Of a DNA stretch of 64,000 nt, positions 18,600 to 26,800 are shown one piece after another. Position 1 is the stretch's first letter; each line of letters begins with the position of its first letter. Both the position numbers and the translations under genes were made by a program. Origin of the DNA: Rhodococcus sp. ARC_M6 (GTDB lineage: Bacteria > Actinomycetota > Actinomycetes > Mycobacteriales > Mycobacteriaceae); assembly GCF_022810305.1 (NCBI RefSeq), contig NZ_JALGQH010000021.1:43162-107161 (forward strand), in the 5' to 3' direction. Under the pieces are notes generated by a model. That model worked only from the letters and a program-made list of their open reading frames with translations. It ran no database searches and was not told the origin of the DNA.

Positions 18600-19592
18600 A
18601 TGACGATCACCGCGCCCACTGGCGAAGACCTCTGCGAGGCAGAATTCGCCCAGGTGGTCGAGGTGTTGGACGTGGCACGGACGGTAACCGTCCTGTGCCA
18701 CGTCCAGCCGGACGCCGACACGATCGGCAGTGGGCTGGCACTCGGCCTGGTGCTCGAACGCAAAGGCGTCTCGGTTCAGGTTGCATTCAGTCGCCCTGAG
18801 GAACTACCGGAGTCGATGGCAGGTTTGCCCGGACTGCATCTGCTGGTTCCACCGGCGAGCGTGCGTGCGTCGGTTGATGTTCTTGTCACTGTCGACGTCG
18901 GCAGTATCGGTCGGCTCGGTGATCTTGCGAACCGTCTCGAGGGTGCCGATCGAACCATCGTCGTCGATCACCATCGGTCGAATTCCGAATTCGGCACCAT
19001 CAACGTCGTGGACGAGTCTGCGGCGTCGACGACGGCACTCCTGGCGAGAATGTTCGATTTCTGGGGTGTGGAGATCGATCGGAATGTAGCGCATTGTCTC
19101 TACGCCGGTTTGGTGACGGACACCGGTTCCTTCCGATGGGGCGGCCCGTCGACACATGTTCTGGCGGCCAAATTGTTGGCGACCGGCATTGACGGAGACG
19201 CCATTGCCCGTCAACTTCTCGACACCCATCCGTTCGGTTGGCTGCCGATGTTGTCGTCCGTTCTGGGATCGGCGACGTTGGTGCGCGAGGCTGCGGATGG
19301 TCGCGGGCTCGTGTATGCGGTGATCCGCCGAAGTGACGTGGGAAACCTTCGTTCGGAAGAAATCGAGAGCGTCGTCGACATCGTGCGAACGACCGCCGAC
19401 GCGGAAGTTGCGGCGGTTCTCAAGGAATCGGAACGTGGTGGTTGGTCGATCTCGTTGCGTGCGAAGTCCGAAATCGACGTGTCGGCTGTGGCGGAAAGTC
19501 TCGGCGGCGGCGGGCATCGGCTCTCGGCTGGATACACCTCGTCGGATTCGAGTGAGCAGACCGTCGCGGCATTGATTGCGGCGCTGGGGTGA
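18600..19592 (+). CDS. nrnA: DHH/DHHA1 phosphoesterase (NrnA/CnpB-like)
   Basis: A 330-residue phosphodiesterase of the DHH superfamily. The metal-binding motifs are visible: HVQPDADTIGSGLAL (the usual D-x-D-A-x-G-S), VTVDVGS, VVDHHRSN (the DHH triad) and, in the DHHA1 domain, GGGGHRLSAG. Characterised relatives degrade nanoRNA and pAp; the M. tuberculosis orthologue Rv2837c (CnpB) hydrolyses c-di-AMP, so a role in second-messenger turnover is plausible. Its stop overlaps the GTG of the MATE transporter gene (GTGA at 19589). Confidence 0.92.
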   Translation: MTITAPTGEDLCEAEFAQVVEVLDVARTVTVLCHVQPDADTIGSGLALGLVLERKGVSVQVAFSRPEELPESMAGLPGLHLLVPPASVRASVDVLVTVDVGSIGRLGDLANRLEGADRTIVVDHHRSNSEFGTINVVDESAASTTALLARMFDFWGVEIDRNVAHCLYAGLVTDTGSFRWGGPSTHVLAAKLLATGIDGDAIARQLLDTHPFGWLPMLSSVLGSATLVREAADGRGLVYAVIRRSDVGNLRSEEIESVVDIVRTTADAEVAAVLKESERGGWSISLRAKSEIDVSAVAESLGGGGHRLSAGYTSSDSSEQTVAALIAALG

Positions 19593-20992
19593 GTTCGGGG
19601 TCTGTCGCTCCTGATACCGGCGCCGATTTCGAGGTGACCGGTCGTCGAATCTTTGGGCTGGCTTTTCCCGCATTGGGTGTGTTGGCCGCGGAACCCTTGT
19701 ATCTCCTGTTCGATATTGCCGTTGTCGGACGACTCGGTGCACTCCCGTTGGCAGGGTTGGCGGTGGGCGGACTCATCTTGTCTTTGGTGAGTACCCAGCT
19801 GACGTTCTTGTCGTACGGAACCACGGCACGCGCTGCGCGACTGCACGGCGCCGGTCGTGAGCGGGACGCGGTGGGCGAGGGCGTTGCGGCCACGTGGTTG
19901 GCGTTGGCGATCGGGCTGATATTGGTGGCGATCGTGCAAGTGATCGCCGGGCCGTTGACGTCGGCAGTGGCCGGTGGTTCGGATATTGCGGACGCGGCCG
20001 AAAGTTGGTTGCGCATCGCAGTTCTCGGTGTGCCGCTGATTCTGGTGGCATTGGCCGGAAACGGTTGGATGCGCGGCGTCCAGGACACAGTTCGGCCGTT
20101 GCGGTTCGTCCTGGTCGGTCTCGGTACCTCAGCGATTCTGTGCCCCATTCTGGTCCACGGTTTGTGGGGCGCGCCGCGCCTGGAACTCGAAGGATCTGCC
20201 GTCGCAAATCTGGTGGGCCAGAGCATCTCCGGTGCGTTGTTCGGCTGGGCGTTGTTTCGTGAACCGGTATCGGGTCGTCCCAATGTTGCGATCATGCGAG
20301 CGCAGATGGTCATGGGACGCGACCTGATCCTGCGCAGTCTCGCGTTTCAGGCGTGCTTCGTCTCGGCTGCAGCGGTGGCGTCGCGATTCGGCGCCGCAGT
20401 TGTCGGTGCGCATCAGGTGGTTTTGCAATTGTGGAATCTGGTTGCGCTACTACTCGATTCACTCGCGATTGCTGCGCAGACGTTGATCGGTGCGGCGTTG
20501 GGCGGCGGATTTGCGGCAGCGGCCAAGAAGATGTCGTGGCGGATTACGGTGTGGTCGACGGCCTTCGCAGTTCTTCTGGCCGTGATCTTTGCAGCCGGAC
20601 ACTCGGTTATCCCGCAGTTGTTCACCGCTGACGAGGACGTACTCGGTCAGATGTCGATCGCGTGGTGGTTCTTCGTCGCGATCATGCCCGTCGCCGGAAT
20701 CGTGTTTGCGCTCGACGGCGTTCTGCTCGGCGCGGGCGACGTCAAGTTCCTGAGAAACGCGACCATGCTGTGTGCCGTCGTAGGTTTCCTGCCGGCGATC
20801 TGGATGTCGTTGGCCTTCGACTGGGGCTTGGCCGGAATCTGGGCCGGACTCACGGTGTTCGTAGTACTGCGGATGATTGCGGTGTGCTGGCGCGCAGTCT
20901 CCGGCAAGTGGGCGGTCACCGGAACCGAGACAACTGCACATTCAGTCGAGAGTTCGAGCGAGGAAACTGAGGGATCGTGGCAGCAAAGTTGA
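19589..20992 (+). CDS. dinF: MATE-family efflux transporter (DinF-like)
   Basis: A 467-residue membrane protein with 12 hydrophobic segments arranged as two MatE repeats. The first begins ALPALGVLAAEP-like (AFPALGVLAAEPLYLLFDIAVVG) and the second has ILRSLAFQACFVSAAAVASRFG. It probably exports cationic drugs or metabolites using a proton or sodium gradient. GTG 19589 overlaps nrnA by four bases and its last 16 bases overlap the next gene. The order nrnA-dinF-phosphoesterase matches mycobacteria. Confidence 0.9.
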   Translation: MSSGSVAPDTGADFEVTGRRIFGLAFPALGVLAAEPLYLLFDIAVVGRLGALPLAGLAVGGLILSLVSTQLTFLSYGTTARAARLHGAGRERDAVGEGVAATWLALAIGLILVAIVQVIAGPLTSAVAGGSDIADAAESWLRIAVLGVPLILVALAGNGWMRGVQDTVRPLRFVLVGLGTSAILCPILVHGLWGAPRLELEGSAVANLVGQSISGALFGWALFREPVSGRPNVAIMRAQMVMGRDLILRSLAFQACFVSAAAVASRFGAAVVGAHQVVLQLWNLVALLLDSLAIAAQTLIGAALGGGFAAAAKKMSWRITVWSTAFAVLLAVIFAAGHSVIPQLFTADEDVLGQMSIAWWFFVAIMPVAGIVFALDGVLLGAGDVKFLRNATMLCAVVGFLPAIWMSLAFDWGLAGIWAGLTVFVVLRMIAVCWRAVSGKWAVTGTETTAHSVESSSEETEGSWQQS

Positions 20993-21900
20993 TGGCAGTG
21001 AGCGACATTCATGTCGGTCACAACGGCAATAAGCCGATGACGGAAGAACTGTTTCCGGATTCACCCGAAGACTGGCTCATTCTGGCCGGCGACGTGTCCG
21101 AGAAGACCGACGACATTCGCTGGGCTCTGACGCTGCTGCGCTCGCGCTTCGCGAAGGTGATCTGGATTCCCGGAAACCACGAGTTGTGGACCACGGCCAA
21201 GGACCCGGTTCAGATTCACGGCGCGGCGCGGTACGAGTACCTGGTCAACATGTGCCGCGAGATCGACGTCATCACGCCGGAAGATCCGTTCCCGATCTGG
21301 GACGGTGAAGACGGTCCGGTGACGTTGGTGCCGATGTTCCTTCTCTACGACTACTCCTTCTTGCCGGCCGGGGCCCGGGACAAAGCGCACGGACTCGAGA
21401 TCGCCCGCGAGAAGAACGTTGTCGCGACGGACGAGTTCCTGCTTTCTTCCCAGCCGTACGCGACGCGGGACGCGTGGTGCCATGCCCGGATCGAGTACAC
21501 GAAGGCTCGGCTGGATGCCCTGCCCGACGGTACGAAGACAATCTTGATCAATCACTTTCCGATGGTCCGTCAGCCCACTGATGTTCTGATCTATCCGGAG
21601 TTCGCGCTCTGGTGCGGTACGACGCTGACGGCCGACTGGCACGTGAAATACAACGCGGTGTGCTCGGTCTACGGGCATCTGCACATCCCGCGTACGACGT
21701 ACTACGACGGCGTCCGCTTCGAAGAAGTCTCACTCGGATACCCACGAGAATGGCGTCGGCGAGGATTGCCCGAAAAGTTGTTGCGTCAGATATTGCCCGT
21801 GCCGGAATATCCGCCGGGAACTCTCAACAAGTGGGGCGGCCACTTCAAGGTGACGCCGGAGCAGGAAGCCGAAGTCGAGCGCATGCGCTCGGGGAAGTGA
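20977..21900 (+). CDS. Calcineurin-type metallophosphoesterase
   Basis: A 307-residue cytoplasmic phosphoesterase. All five metal-binding blocks are present: SDIHVGH, GDVSE, GNHELW, INHFPM and YGHLH. It is the positional counterpart of M. tuberculosis Rv2795c, next to pptT. In mycobacteria this protein (PptH) has been reported to hydrolyse 4'-phosphopantetheine groups from acyl carrier proteins, opposing PptT, so the gene pair may set the holo/apo carrier balance. The GTG at 20977 lies within the end of dinF; a second in-frame ATG (MAVSDIH) follows five codons later. Confidence 0.88.
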   Translation: MAAKLMAVSDIHVGHNGNKPMTEELFPDSPEDWLILAGDVSEKTDDIRWALTLLRSRFAKVIWIPGNHELWTTAKDPVQIHGAARYEYLVNMCREIDVITPEDPFPIWDGEDGPVTLVPMFLLYDYSFLPAGARDKAHGLEIAREKNVVATDEFLLSSQPYATRDAWCHARIEYTKARLDALPDGTKTILINHFPMVRQPTDVLIYPEFALWCGTTLTADWHVKYNAVCSVYGHLHIPRTTYYDGVRFEEVSLGYPREWRRRGLPEKLLRQILPVPEYPPGTLNKWGGHFKVTPEQEAEVERMRSGK

Positions 21901-21913
21901 GAGGTACCGACAC

Positions 21914-22573
21914 GTGATCGAACAGATTCTTCCCGGCGGCATCGCGACGGCTGAAGCGTTCGAGGATCCGCCCGGGCTCGTTCCGCACCCGAGTGAAGAG
22001 GCGCTGATCGGCCGAGCAGTGGAGAAGCGTCGTCGTGAATTCGTGACGACACGACATCTCGCCCGAACGGCGATGGGGAAACTAGGCGTCCCGCCGGCGC
22101 CCGTCATGCGAGGCGAGAGGGGCGCGCCGTTGTGGCCGCGCGGTGTTGTGGGCTCGCTGGCCCACTGCGACGGATATCGGGGCGCCGTGCTGGCGTATTC
22201 GATGCAGGTTCGTTCGCTCGGGATCGACGCGGAACCGCATGCGCCCCTACCCAAGGGTGTACTGCCGGCCGTCAGCATCGAAGACGAGCGAACGTGGCTC
22301 GGAACGGTGGACATGGATGGCCCCGTCCACTGGGATCGAGTCCTGTTCTGTGCCAAGGAAGCCACGTACAAGGCGTGGTTCCCGCTCACCCAGCGTTGGT
22401 TGGGATTCGAGGACGCGCACATCACTTTCGAATCCGAGTCCGCCACGTCAGGCACGTTCAGGTCGAAGCTGCTGGTCCCCGGGGAGGCGACGTCGGGTGC
22501 GCCGCTCACCGAATTCGACGGCAAATGGATGGTCTCCGGCGGCCTGATTCTGACGGCAATTTCGGTGCGGTGA
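21914..22573 (+). CDS. pptT: 4'-phosphopantetheinyl transferase (PptT/EntD type)
   Basis: A 219-residue Sfp-type enzyme that moves the phosphopantetheine arm of CoA onto a serine of carrier proteins in fatty-acid, polyketide and peptide synthases. The metal/CoA motif LGIDAEPHAPLP and the second motif FCAKEATYKAWFP are present, as is the N-terminal EntD-like part with KRRREFVTTRHLAR. GTG 21914 is 13 bases past the phosphoesterase stop. It is the only PPTase in the window and would be needed to activate the NRPS at 58.6 kb. Confidence 0.92.
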   Translation: MIEQILPGGIATAEAFEDPPGLVPHPSEEALIGRAVEKRRREFVTTRHLARTAMGKLGVPPAPVMRGERGAPLWPRGVVGSLAHCDGYRGAVLAYSMQVRSLGIDAEPHAPLPKGVLPAVSIEDERTWLGTVDMDGPVHWDRVLFCAKEATYKAWFPLTQRWLGFEDAHITFESESATSGTFRSKLLVPGEATSGAPLTEFDGKWMVSGGLILTAISVR

Positions 22574-22597
22574 GTTCGGCTGGCAGAATCGGGACAC

Positions 22598-23518
22598 GTG
22601 TCAGCTCGCGAAAAGCCTTCCTCCGGACTTGTCGGCGCCGGAATCCTGATCGTCGACAAAGAGGCAGGTCTTACCAGCCATGATGTTGTGGCTCGGTGCC
22701 GCAAACTGTTGAACACCCGAAAGGTCGGTCACGCCGGCACACTCGATCCGATGGCGACGGGCGTTCTCGTGCTCGGCGTGGAGCGCGCAACCAAGTTGCT
22801 GGGCTTGCTGGCCCTGACGACCAAGGCGTACTCGGCCACCATTCGTCTGGGTGCGTCCACGGATACCGACGACGCCGAAGGCGCGATCCTGACGACGGCC
22901 GACGCGAGTGCTGTCACCGATGAGGAAATTGCCGCCGTCGTGGCGACGCTGACGGGGGACATCGAACAGATTCCGGCCAGTGTCAGTGCAATCAAGGTGG
23001 ACGGCCAGCGGGCTCATGCGTTGGTGAGGGCCGGCGAAACCGTCGAACTTGCCGCGCGTCCGGTGACGGTGTCGACGTTCGATGTTCTGGCTCGCCGCGA
23101 TGTCGACGGCGGTTTTGTGGACCTGGATGTCGAGGTGGAGTGCTCGTCGGGCACCTACATCCGTTCGTTGGCTCGGGATTTGGGACGCGAACTCGGAGTG
23201 GGTGGCCATCTGACTGCGTTGCGTCGCACGAGGGTCGGTCCGTTCACACTCGATCATGCACTGACTCTCGAAGATCTTGCCGAAGCTCCCAGTGTCAGTT
23301 TGGATATCGACGAGGCCGCGCAGACAGCGTTCCCGCACCGTCAGATCACGGCCGAGGAGGCCGAGGCCATCAGTCAGGGCCGTTGGCTCGAACCGATGGG
23401 CGTCAAGGGCATCTATGCGGCCATCGATCCCACCGGTCACACGATTGCCCTGCTCCAGGAGAAGGGCAAGCGTGCCAGCTCGGTGATGGTCGTGCGGCCG
23501 GCGACCCTGCGACAGTGA
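22598..23518 (+). CDS. truB: tRNA pseudouridine(55) synthase TruB
   Basis: A 306-residue enzyme making pseudouridine 55 in the T-loop of tRNAs. The catalytic aspartate is D50 in KVGHAGTLDPMATG. The YSATIRLG block, the IPASVSAIKVDGQRAH block and the CSSGTYIRSLARDLG block are all in order. GTG 22598 follows the pptT stop by 24 bases. The 3' end, including the stop codon, lies in a 27-bp tandem repeat that also carries the start of the next gene. Confidence 0.95.
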   Translation: MSAREKPSSGLVGAGILIVDKEAGLTSHDVVARCRKLLNTRKVGHAGTLDPMATGVLVLGVERATKLLGLLALTTKAYSATIRLGASTDTDDAEGAILTTADASAVTDEEIAAVVATLTGDIEQIPASVSAIKVDGQRAHALVRAGETVELAARPVTVSTFDVLARRDVDGGFVDLDVEVECSSGTYIRSLARDLGRELGVGGHLTALRRTRVGPFTLDHALTLEDLAEAPSVSLDIDEAAQTAFPHRQITAEEAEAISQGRWLEPMGVKGIYAAIDPTGHTIALLQEKGKRASSVMVVRPATLRQ

Positions 23519-23573
23519 GTACGCCCCGCGACCCTGCGACAGTGAGTACGCCCCGCGACCCTGCGACAGTGAG
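23501..23573 (+). repeat. 27-bp tandem repeat carrying repeated GTGA stop/start junctions
   Basis: Two full copies and one 19-base partial copy of GCGACCCTGCGACAGTGAGT plus ACGCCCC (units begin at 23501, 23528 and 23555). The first copy contains the truB stop (TGA 23516-23518). Each copy has an in-frame GTG (23515, 23542, 23569) that can start the downstream gene. Confidence 0.95.
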
Positions 23574-24003
23574 CCTGCCCGACACGGTTCTCATCGTCCT
23601 GAAACGGTCGAGGATCTCGTTTCTGCGGTGCGGCGCCTACCGCCCGTTCGTCACGATCAACGGCCACACGGATGTACTTCCGTGGGGTGAGCACCGTGTG
23701 TCGATTCCGGATGCGCAACCGTTGTCGATCGATATCTATGTCAACCTGCGAGATCCGAAATCGAAGAGATGGACGTTCGGGCGTTGCGACGCCGTCGTTC
23801 CTCCCGGAATCGGTCGGGTGGTGGAGTATTCGGCACCGGCGCAGGAGAGCTTCAAAGGTGATCTGGGGCCGTTAGGCACCACGCGGTCGCACGGGTTGAT
23901 CGCTCAGGCGCTGATTGTCGGCGCGCTGGGGCTGCTCTGTGCGCTGATTCTGCTCGGGTTTCTGGGTATGGGGCTGGCCGCACTCAACGGTGAACTCAGG
24001 TGA
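23515..24003 (+). CDS. Small membrane-anchored protein of unknown function
   Basis: A protein of 162 residues from GTG 23515, or 153 or 144 from the GTGs at 23542 and 23569. The first two repeats add VSTPRDPAT units in front of the core that begins VSLPDTVLIVLKRSR. The core has an all-beta-looking soluble part (FVTINGHTDVLPWGEHRVSI) and a single C-terminal hydrophobic helix (IVGALGLLCALILLGFLGMG), so it may be tail-anchored. I do not recognise the family. The 4-base overlap with the truB stop suggests translational coupling, and the repeats may be recent duplications of that junction. Confidence 0.65.
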   Translation: MSTPRDPATVSTPRDPATVSLPDTVLIVLKRSRISFLRCGAYRPFVTINGHTDVLPWGEHRVSIPDAQPLSIDIYVNLRDPKSKRWTFGRCDAVVPPGIGRVVEYSAPAQESFKGDLGPLGTTRSHGLIAQALIVGALGLLCALILLGFLGMGLAALNGELR

Positions 24004-24012
24004 CAGGCGAAG

Positions 24013-24759
24013 CTAAACCAGCCAGATAGCTTGGGCCACCGGACTTCCCAAGTCGATGCAGTCAGGGTTGTCGCCGAGTCGCACGGAGACTGTGCCGGCA
24101 AAATCGCGTCGTTCTTCCACCATGATTTCGACGTCGAGGCTGACGCCGACGGAATCGAAATAGCGGAGCATCTCCGGATCGGAATCGGAGATGCGAGCTA
24201 CGCGACCGCGCTCACCGTTGGCGAAGTCGCTCAGTTGCCGGGCCGGGGGAGTCGGTACCGAACCGTCGGCGGACGGAATGGGATCTCCGTGCGGATCGCG
24301 CTCGGGGAAGCCGAGTTTGGCGTCCATACGCGAGATCATCAGATCCGAGACGGCGTGTTCGAGGATCTCGGCTTCATCGTGGACCTCGTCCCAGCCGTAC
24401 CCGAGTTCTTGAACCAGATACGTCTCGATCAAGCGGTGGCGTCGCACCATGGACACTGCGGCTGCGCGTCCGGTGTCCGTCAGTGCGATGGATCCGTACC
24501 GGGCGTGATCGACGAGTCCTTGATCCGACAGTTTGCGAATAGCCTCGGACACCGTCGATGCGGAGACGCTCATCTTCTCGGACAGCAGCTTGGTGGAGAT
24601 CCGTTCATGCGACCATTCCTGGACGGTCCAGATCACCTTCAAGTAGTCCTGGGCGACGGAGGAGAGCGCAAGTGTGTCGATCGATGCATTCGATGTCTGT
24701 TCGACAGCGTTGTCCGCATTGGAGGGATCGCCGGAGGGTTCGGTCTTGTGAGCTGCCAC
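24013..24759 (-). CDS. mntR: DtxR/MntR-family metalloregulator
   Basis: A 248-residue metal-dependent repressor. It has the N-terminal winged HTH (LLSEKMSVSASTVSEAIRKLSDQGLVDH), the dimerisation/metal-binding helices with HRLIETYLVQELGYGWDEVHDEAEILEHAVSD, and a C-terminal FeoA/SH3-like domain (GERGRVARISDSDPEMLRYFDS). It is the positional counterpart of M. tuberculosis Rv2788 (MntR, formerly SirR), between truB and ribF, and is expected to sense Mn2+. The GTG at 24759 is only about 5 bases from an IdeR-like sequence, so the gene may be leaderless and metal-regulated. The assignment to MntR rather than IdeR rests on synteny. Confidence 0.85.
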   Translation of the reverse strand: MAAHKTEPSGDPSNADNAVEQTSNASIDTLALSSVAQDYLKVIWTVQEWSHERISTKLLSEKMSVSASTVSEAIRKLSDQGLVDHARYGSIALTDTGRAAAVSMVRRHRLIETYLVQELGYGWDEVHDEAEILEHAVSDLMISRMDAKLGFPERDPHGDPIPSADGSVPTPPARQLSDFANGERGRVARISDSDPEMLRYFDSVGVSLDVEIMVEERRDFAGTVSVRLGDNPDCIDLGSPVAQAIWLV

Positions 24760-24764
24760 GACAC

Positions 24765-24783
24765 TTAGCTTAGGCTACGAATT
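24765..24783. promoter_or_regulatory. Possible DtxR/IdeR-like half box upstream of mntR
   Basis: TTAGCTTAGGCTA matches 12 of the first 13 bases of the IdeR consensus TTAGGTTAGGCTAACCTAA, but the right arm is lost. It lies between the divergent mntR and ribF genes, directly ahead of mntR. Chance cannot be ruled out. Confidence 0.3.
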
Positions 24784-24875
24784 CCCGAAGGTCCGTACGC
24801 GAGCGAGCATGCAGTGTGAGCCGCTCGGCGGGTCCGAAGGTGAGAGTCGCCGACGCGCCCCGTAGGCTGCCATTC

Positions 24876-25874
24876 GTGCTGAGGTGGCGTGGTCTCGACG
24901 AAGTTCCGGCCGATTGGGGTCGTTGTGTGCTCACTGTCGGTGTATTCGACGGTGTGCATCGTGGGCATGCCCAATTGATTGCGACGGCGGTTACCGCTGC
25001 GCGCAAGCGGGGTGTTCCCAGTGTTTTGATGACATTCGATCCGCACCCCATGGAAGTGGTGCGCCCGGGCAGTCATCCGGCTCAGTTGACGACGCTGGCC
25101 CGCCGGGCGGAACTGGCCGAGGAGCTCGGCATCGACGTTTTCTGCGTCATACCGTTTACCGCGGAGTTCATGAAGGTGACCGCTGAGCGTTACGTCCACG
25201 AGATCCTCGTCGAGCGCCTGCATGTCGCCGAGGTAGTAGTGGGGGACAACTTCACTTTCGGTAAAAAGGCCCTCGGCAATGTTGATCTGTTGCGCGAGAT
25301 GGGTGCTCGATTCGGGTTTGCCGTTGACGACGTCCAGTTGCTCGTGGAGCATGCAGTCACGTTCTCTTCCACCTACATTCGCTCCTGCGTCGACGCCGGA
25401 GACATGGCTGCGGCAACCGAAGCGCTCGGCCGGCCTCATCGGGTCGAAGGCGTCGTAGTCCACGGAGACAAGCGTGGCCGCGAACTCGGATTCCCTACGG
25501 CAAACATTGCGCCGCCGATGTTTTCGGCCATTCCGGCCGATGGTGTGTATGCAGCCTGGTTCAGCGTTCTCGGAATCGGTGACGCCGTCGCGCCCGGCGC
25601 AGAATTGGGTACCGTCGTACCAGGTCGCAAGTACAGGGCGGCGGTTTCGGTGGGAACCAATCCGACGTTCTCCGGACGCACCCGTACCGTCGAGGCGTTT
25701 GTCCTCGACACGGACGCAGATCTGTACGGCCAGCACGTCGCGGTCGATATGGTCGAGCGGATTCGGGGGATGGAGAAGTTTGATTCCATCGAAGCGTTAA
25801 TCGTGGCCATGAACCGAGATGTCGAGCGCACTCGCGAGATATTGGGCAAGGATGCCGAGCGTAGCGTCGGCTGA
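24876..25874 (+). CDS. ribF: Bifunctional riboflavin kinase/FAD synthetase
   Basis: A 332-residue enzyme converting riboflavin to FMN and FMN to FAD. The N-terminal FAD synthetase nucleotidyltransferase motif GVFDGVHRGHAQL and the SSTYIRSC block are followed by the riboflavin kinase domain with GRELGFPTANI and YRAAVSVGTNPTF. GTG 24876 (reading VLRWRGLDEVP) is preferred over an in-frame ATG 20 codons upstream because it aligns with the mycobacterial protein start as recalled. It is divergent from mntR and 169 bases ahead of rpsO. Confidence 0.95.
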   Translation: MLRWRGLDEVPADWGRCVLTVGVFDGVHRGHAQLIATAVTAARKRGVPSVLMTFDPHPMEVVRPGSHPAQLTTLARRAELAEELGIDVFCVIPFTAEFMKVTAERYVHEILVERLHVAEVVVGDNFTFGKKALGNVDLLREMGARFGFAVDDVQLLVEHAVTFSSTYIRSCVDAGDMAAATEALGRPHRVEGVVVHGDKRGRELGFPTANIAPPMFSAIPADGVYAAWFSVLGIGDAVAPGAELGTVVPGRKYRAAVSVGTNPTFSGRTRTVEAFVLDTDADLYGQHVAVDMVERIRGMEKFDSIEALIVAMNRDVERTREILGKDAERSVG

Positions 25875-26043
25875 TTTTGCTCATCTCGTGACCGGCCGGA
25901 GTGTCGACCGCCACACTTCTCCGTGGCCGTCGAGTTGGCCGCATTCCTCCTGGTAGGATCATCTCTCGGTGTGTGCTGCGGTTTGCGGCGGCCGCATCCG
26001 ATCTAGATCCTTTTGCGCAATCGTCATCACAGGAGTGAATCAA

Positions 26044-26313
26044 GTGGCATTGACCACCGAAGAAAAGAAGACTGTTCTCGGCGAGTACGGCTTGCACGAG
26101 ACCGATACGGGATCGCCTGAGGCTCAGGTGGCAATGCTCACCAAGCGCATCCTCGATCTCACCGAGCACCTCAAGATGCACAAGCATGACCACCACTCGC
26201 GTCGTGGACTGCTGCTCATGGTCGGCCGTCGTCGTCGTCTGCTCAAGTACGTAGCAAAGACCGATGTCGCTCGTTACCGTGCGCTCATCGAGCGTCTCGG
26301 CCTGCGTCGCTAG
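26044..26313 (+). CDS. rpsO: 30S ribosomal protein S15
   Basis: An 89-residue S15 binding the central domain of 16S rRNA. The family sequence [18 protein letters not shown], with [19 protein letters not shown] and [11 protein letters not shown], is unmistakable. GTG 26044 follows AGGAG with an 8-base gap; a longer in-frame ORF from 25969 is rejected. The gene precedes pnp, as in most bacteria, but with a long 487-base spacer. Confidence 0.97.
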   Translation: MALTTEEKKTVLGEYGLHETDTGSPEAQVAMLTKRILDLTEHLKMHKHDHHSRRGLLLMVGRRRRLLKYVAKTDVARYRALIERLGLRR

Positions 26314-26438
26314 TTTTACGACGCTGATCGAAAGCAACACGGCAAACTCACGTTTGCTCAACACTCCGTCAGCCGGCGAATCCACGGATAGACTGGGATT
26401 CGCTGGCTTTCGGCGTTACTGCCGCAAGGCAAGTGAAT

Positions 26439-26480
26439 GGCTGTAACTGAACAGCGATCGGCTGCAACTGGACAGTGATT
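26439..26480 (+). repeat. Two tandem 21-bp imperfect repeats
   Basis: Copy 1 (26439-26459, GGCTGTAACTGAACAGCGATC) and copy 2 (26460-26480) agree at 17 of 21 positions. A weaker third unit may follow to 26501. Confidence 0.65.
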
Positions 26481-26731
26481 CAGCTGTGACAGGCAGTCGA
26501 GTTGGCGGGCGAAAGCGCCGTCAACACACCGTATGCACCAGAGAACGTGGTGTCGGTTGTCGGTAGTGGTTTTCCGGATCGGACTCGAGTCTGTCAATAT
26601 CTCGAGCCCGTCATGTTCCGGCGAACTTCGATCGACGGCCGCCCGAAGGTCAGTGACGTCCCGAAGCAGAGAAAAGTTCGCAGCTATCGCGAACCTCTGC
26701 AATTCAAGAGGGGGACGTCCCTCGGTGCGCA

Positions 26732-26765
26732 GTTTCCACCAGGAGGGTGGAAACGCCCGCGCGGG
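26732..26765 (+). promoter_or_regulatory. pnp 5' leader hairpins, likely autoregulatory
   Basis: A 9-bp perfect stem GTTTCCACC/GGTGGAAAC (26732-26740 with 26746-26754) with loop AGGAG is directly followed by the palindrome CCCGCGCGGG (26756-26765), 35 bases before the pnp ATG. Stable stems in pnp leaders are RNase III/PNPase autoregulation targets in enterobacteria; the same role here is inference. Confidence 0.55.
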
Positions 26766-26800
26766 TACGGCGAAGACGAGAGGGAAGTGAAGAGAAAAAG

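Larger units (their letters stand above)
26314..26800 (+). other. rpsO-pnp spacer with hairpins and repeats
   Basis: A 487-base non-coding stretch. From left to right it holds a 6-bp hairpin (26342-26357), a 12-bp inverted repeat with one mismatch (26372-26383 with 26396-26407), two tandem 21-bp imperfect repeats (26439-26480), and the structured pnp leader (26732-26765). I see no convincing ORF in it. It probably contains rpsO 3' processing signals and the pnp promoter. Confidence 0.6.

Noticed and set aside
23501..23573. Possible CRISPR or attachment site
   Set aside because: The repeats are contiguous, start/stop-containing coding DNA with no spacers, tRNA or integrase nearby.
24876..24950. 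Possible FMN riboswitch before ribF
   Set aside because: The gap to divergent mntR is only about 115 bases and I see none of the conserved RFN-element segments.
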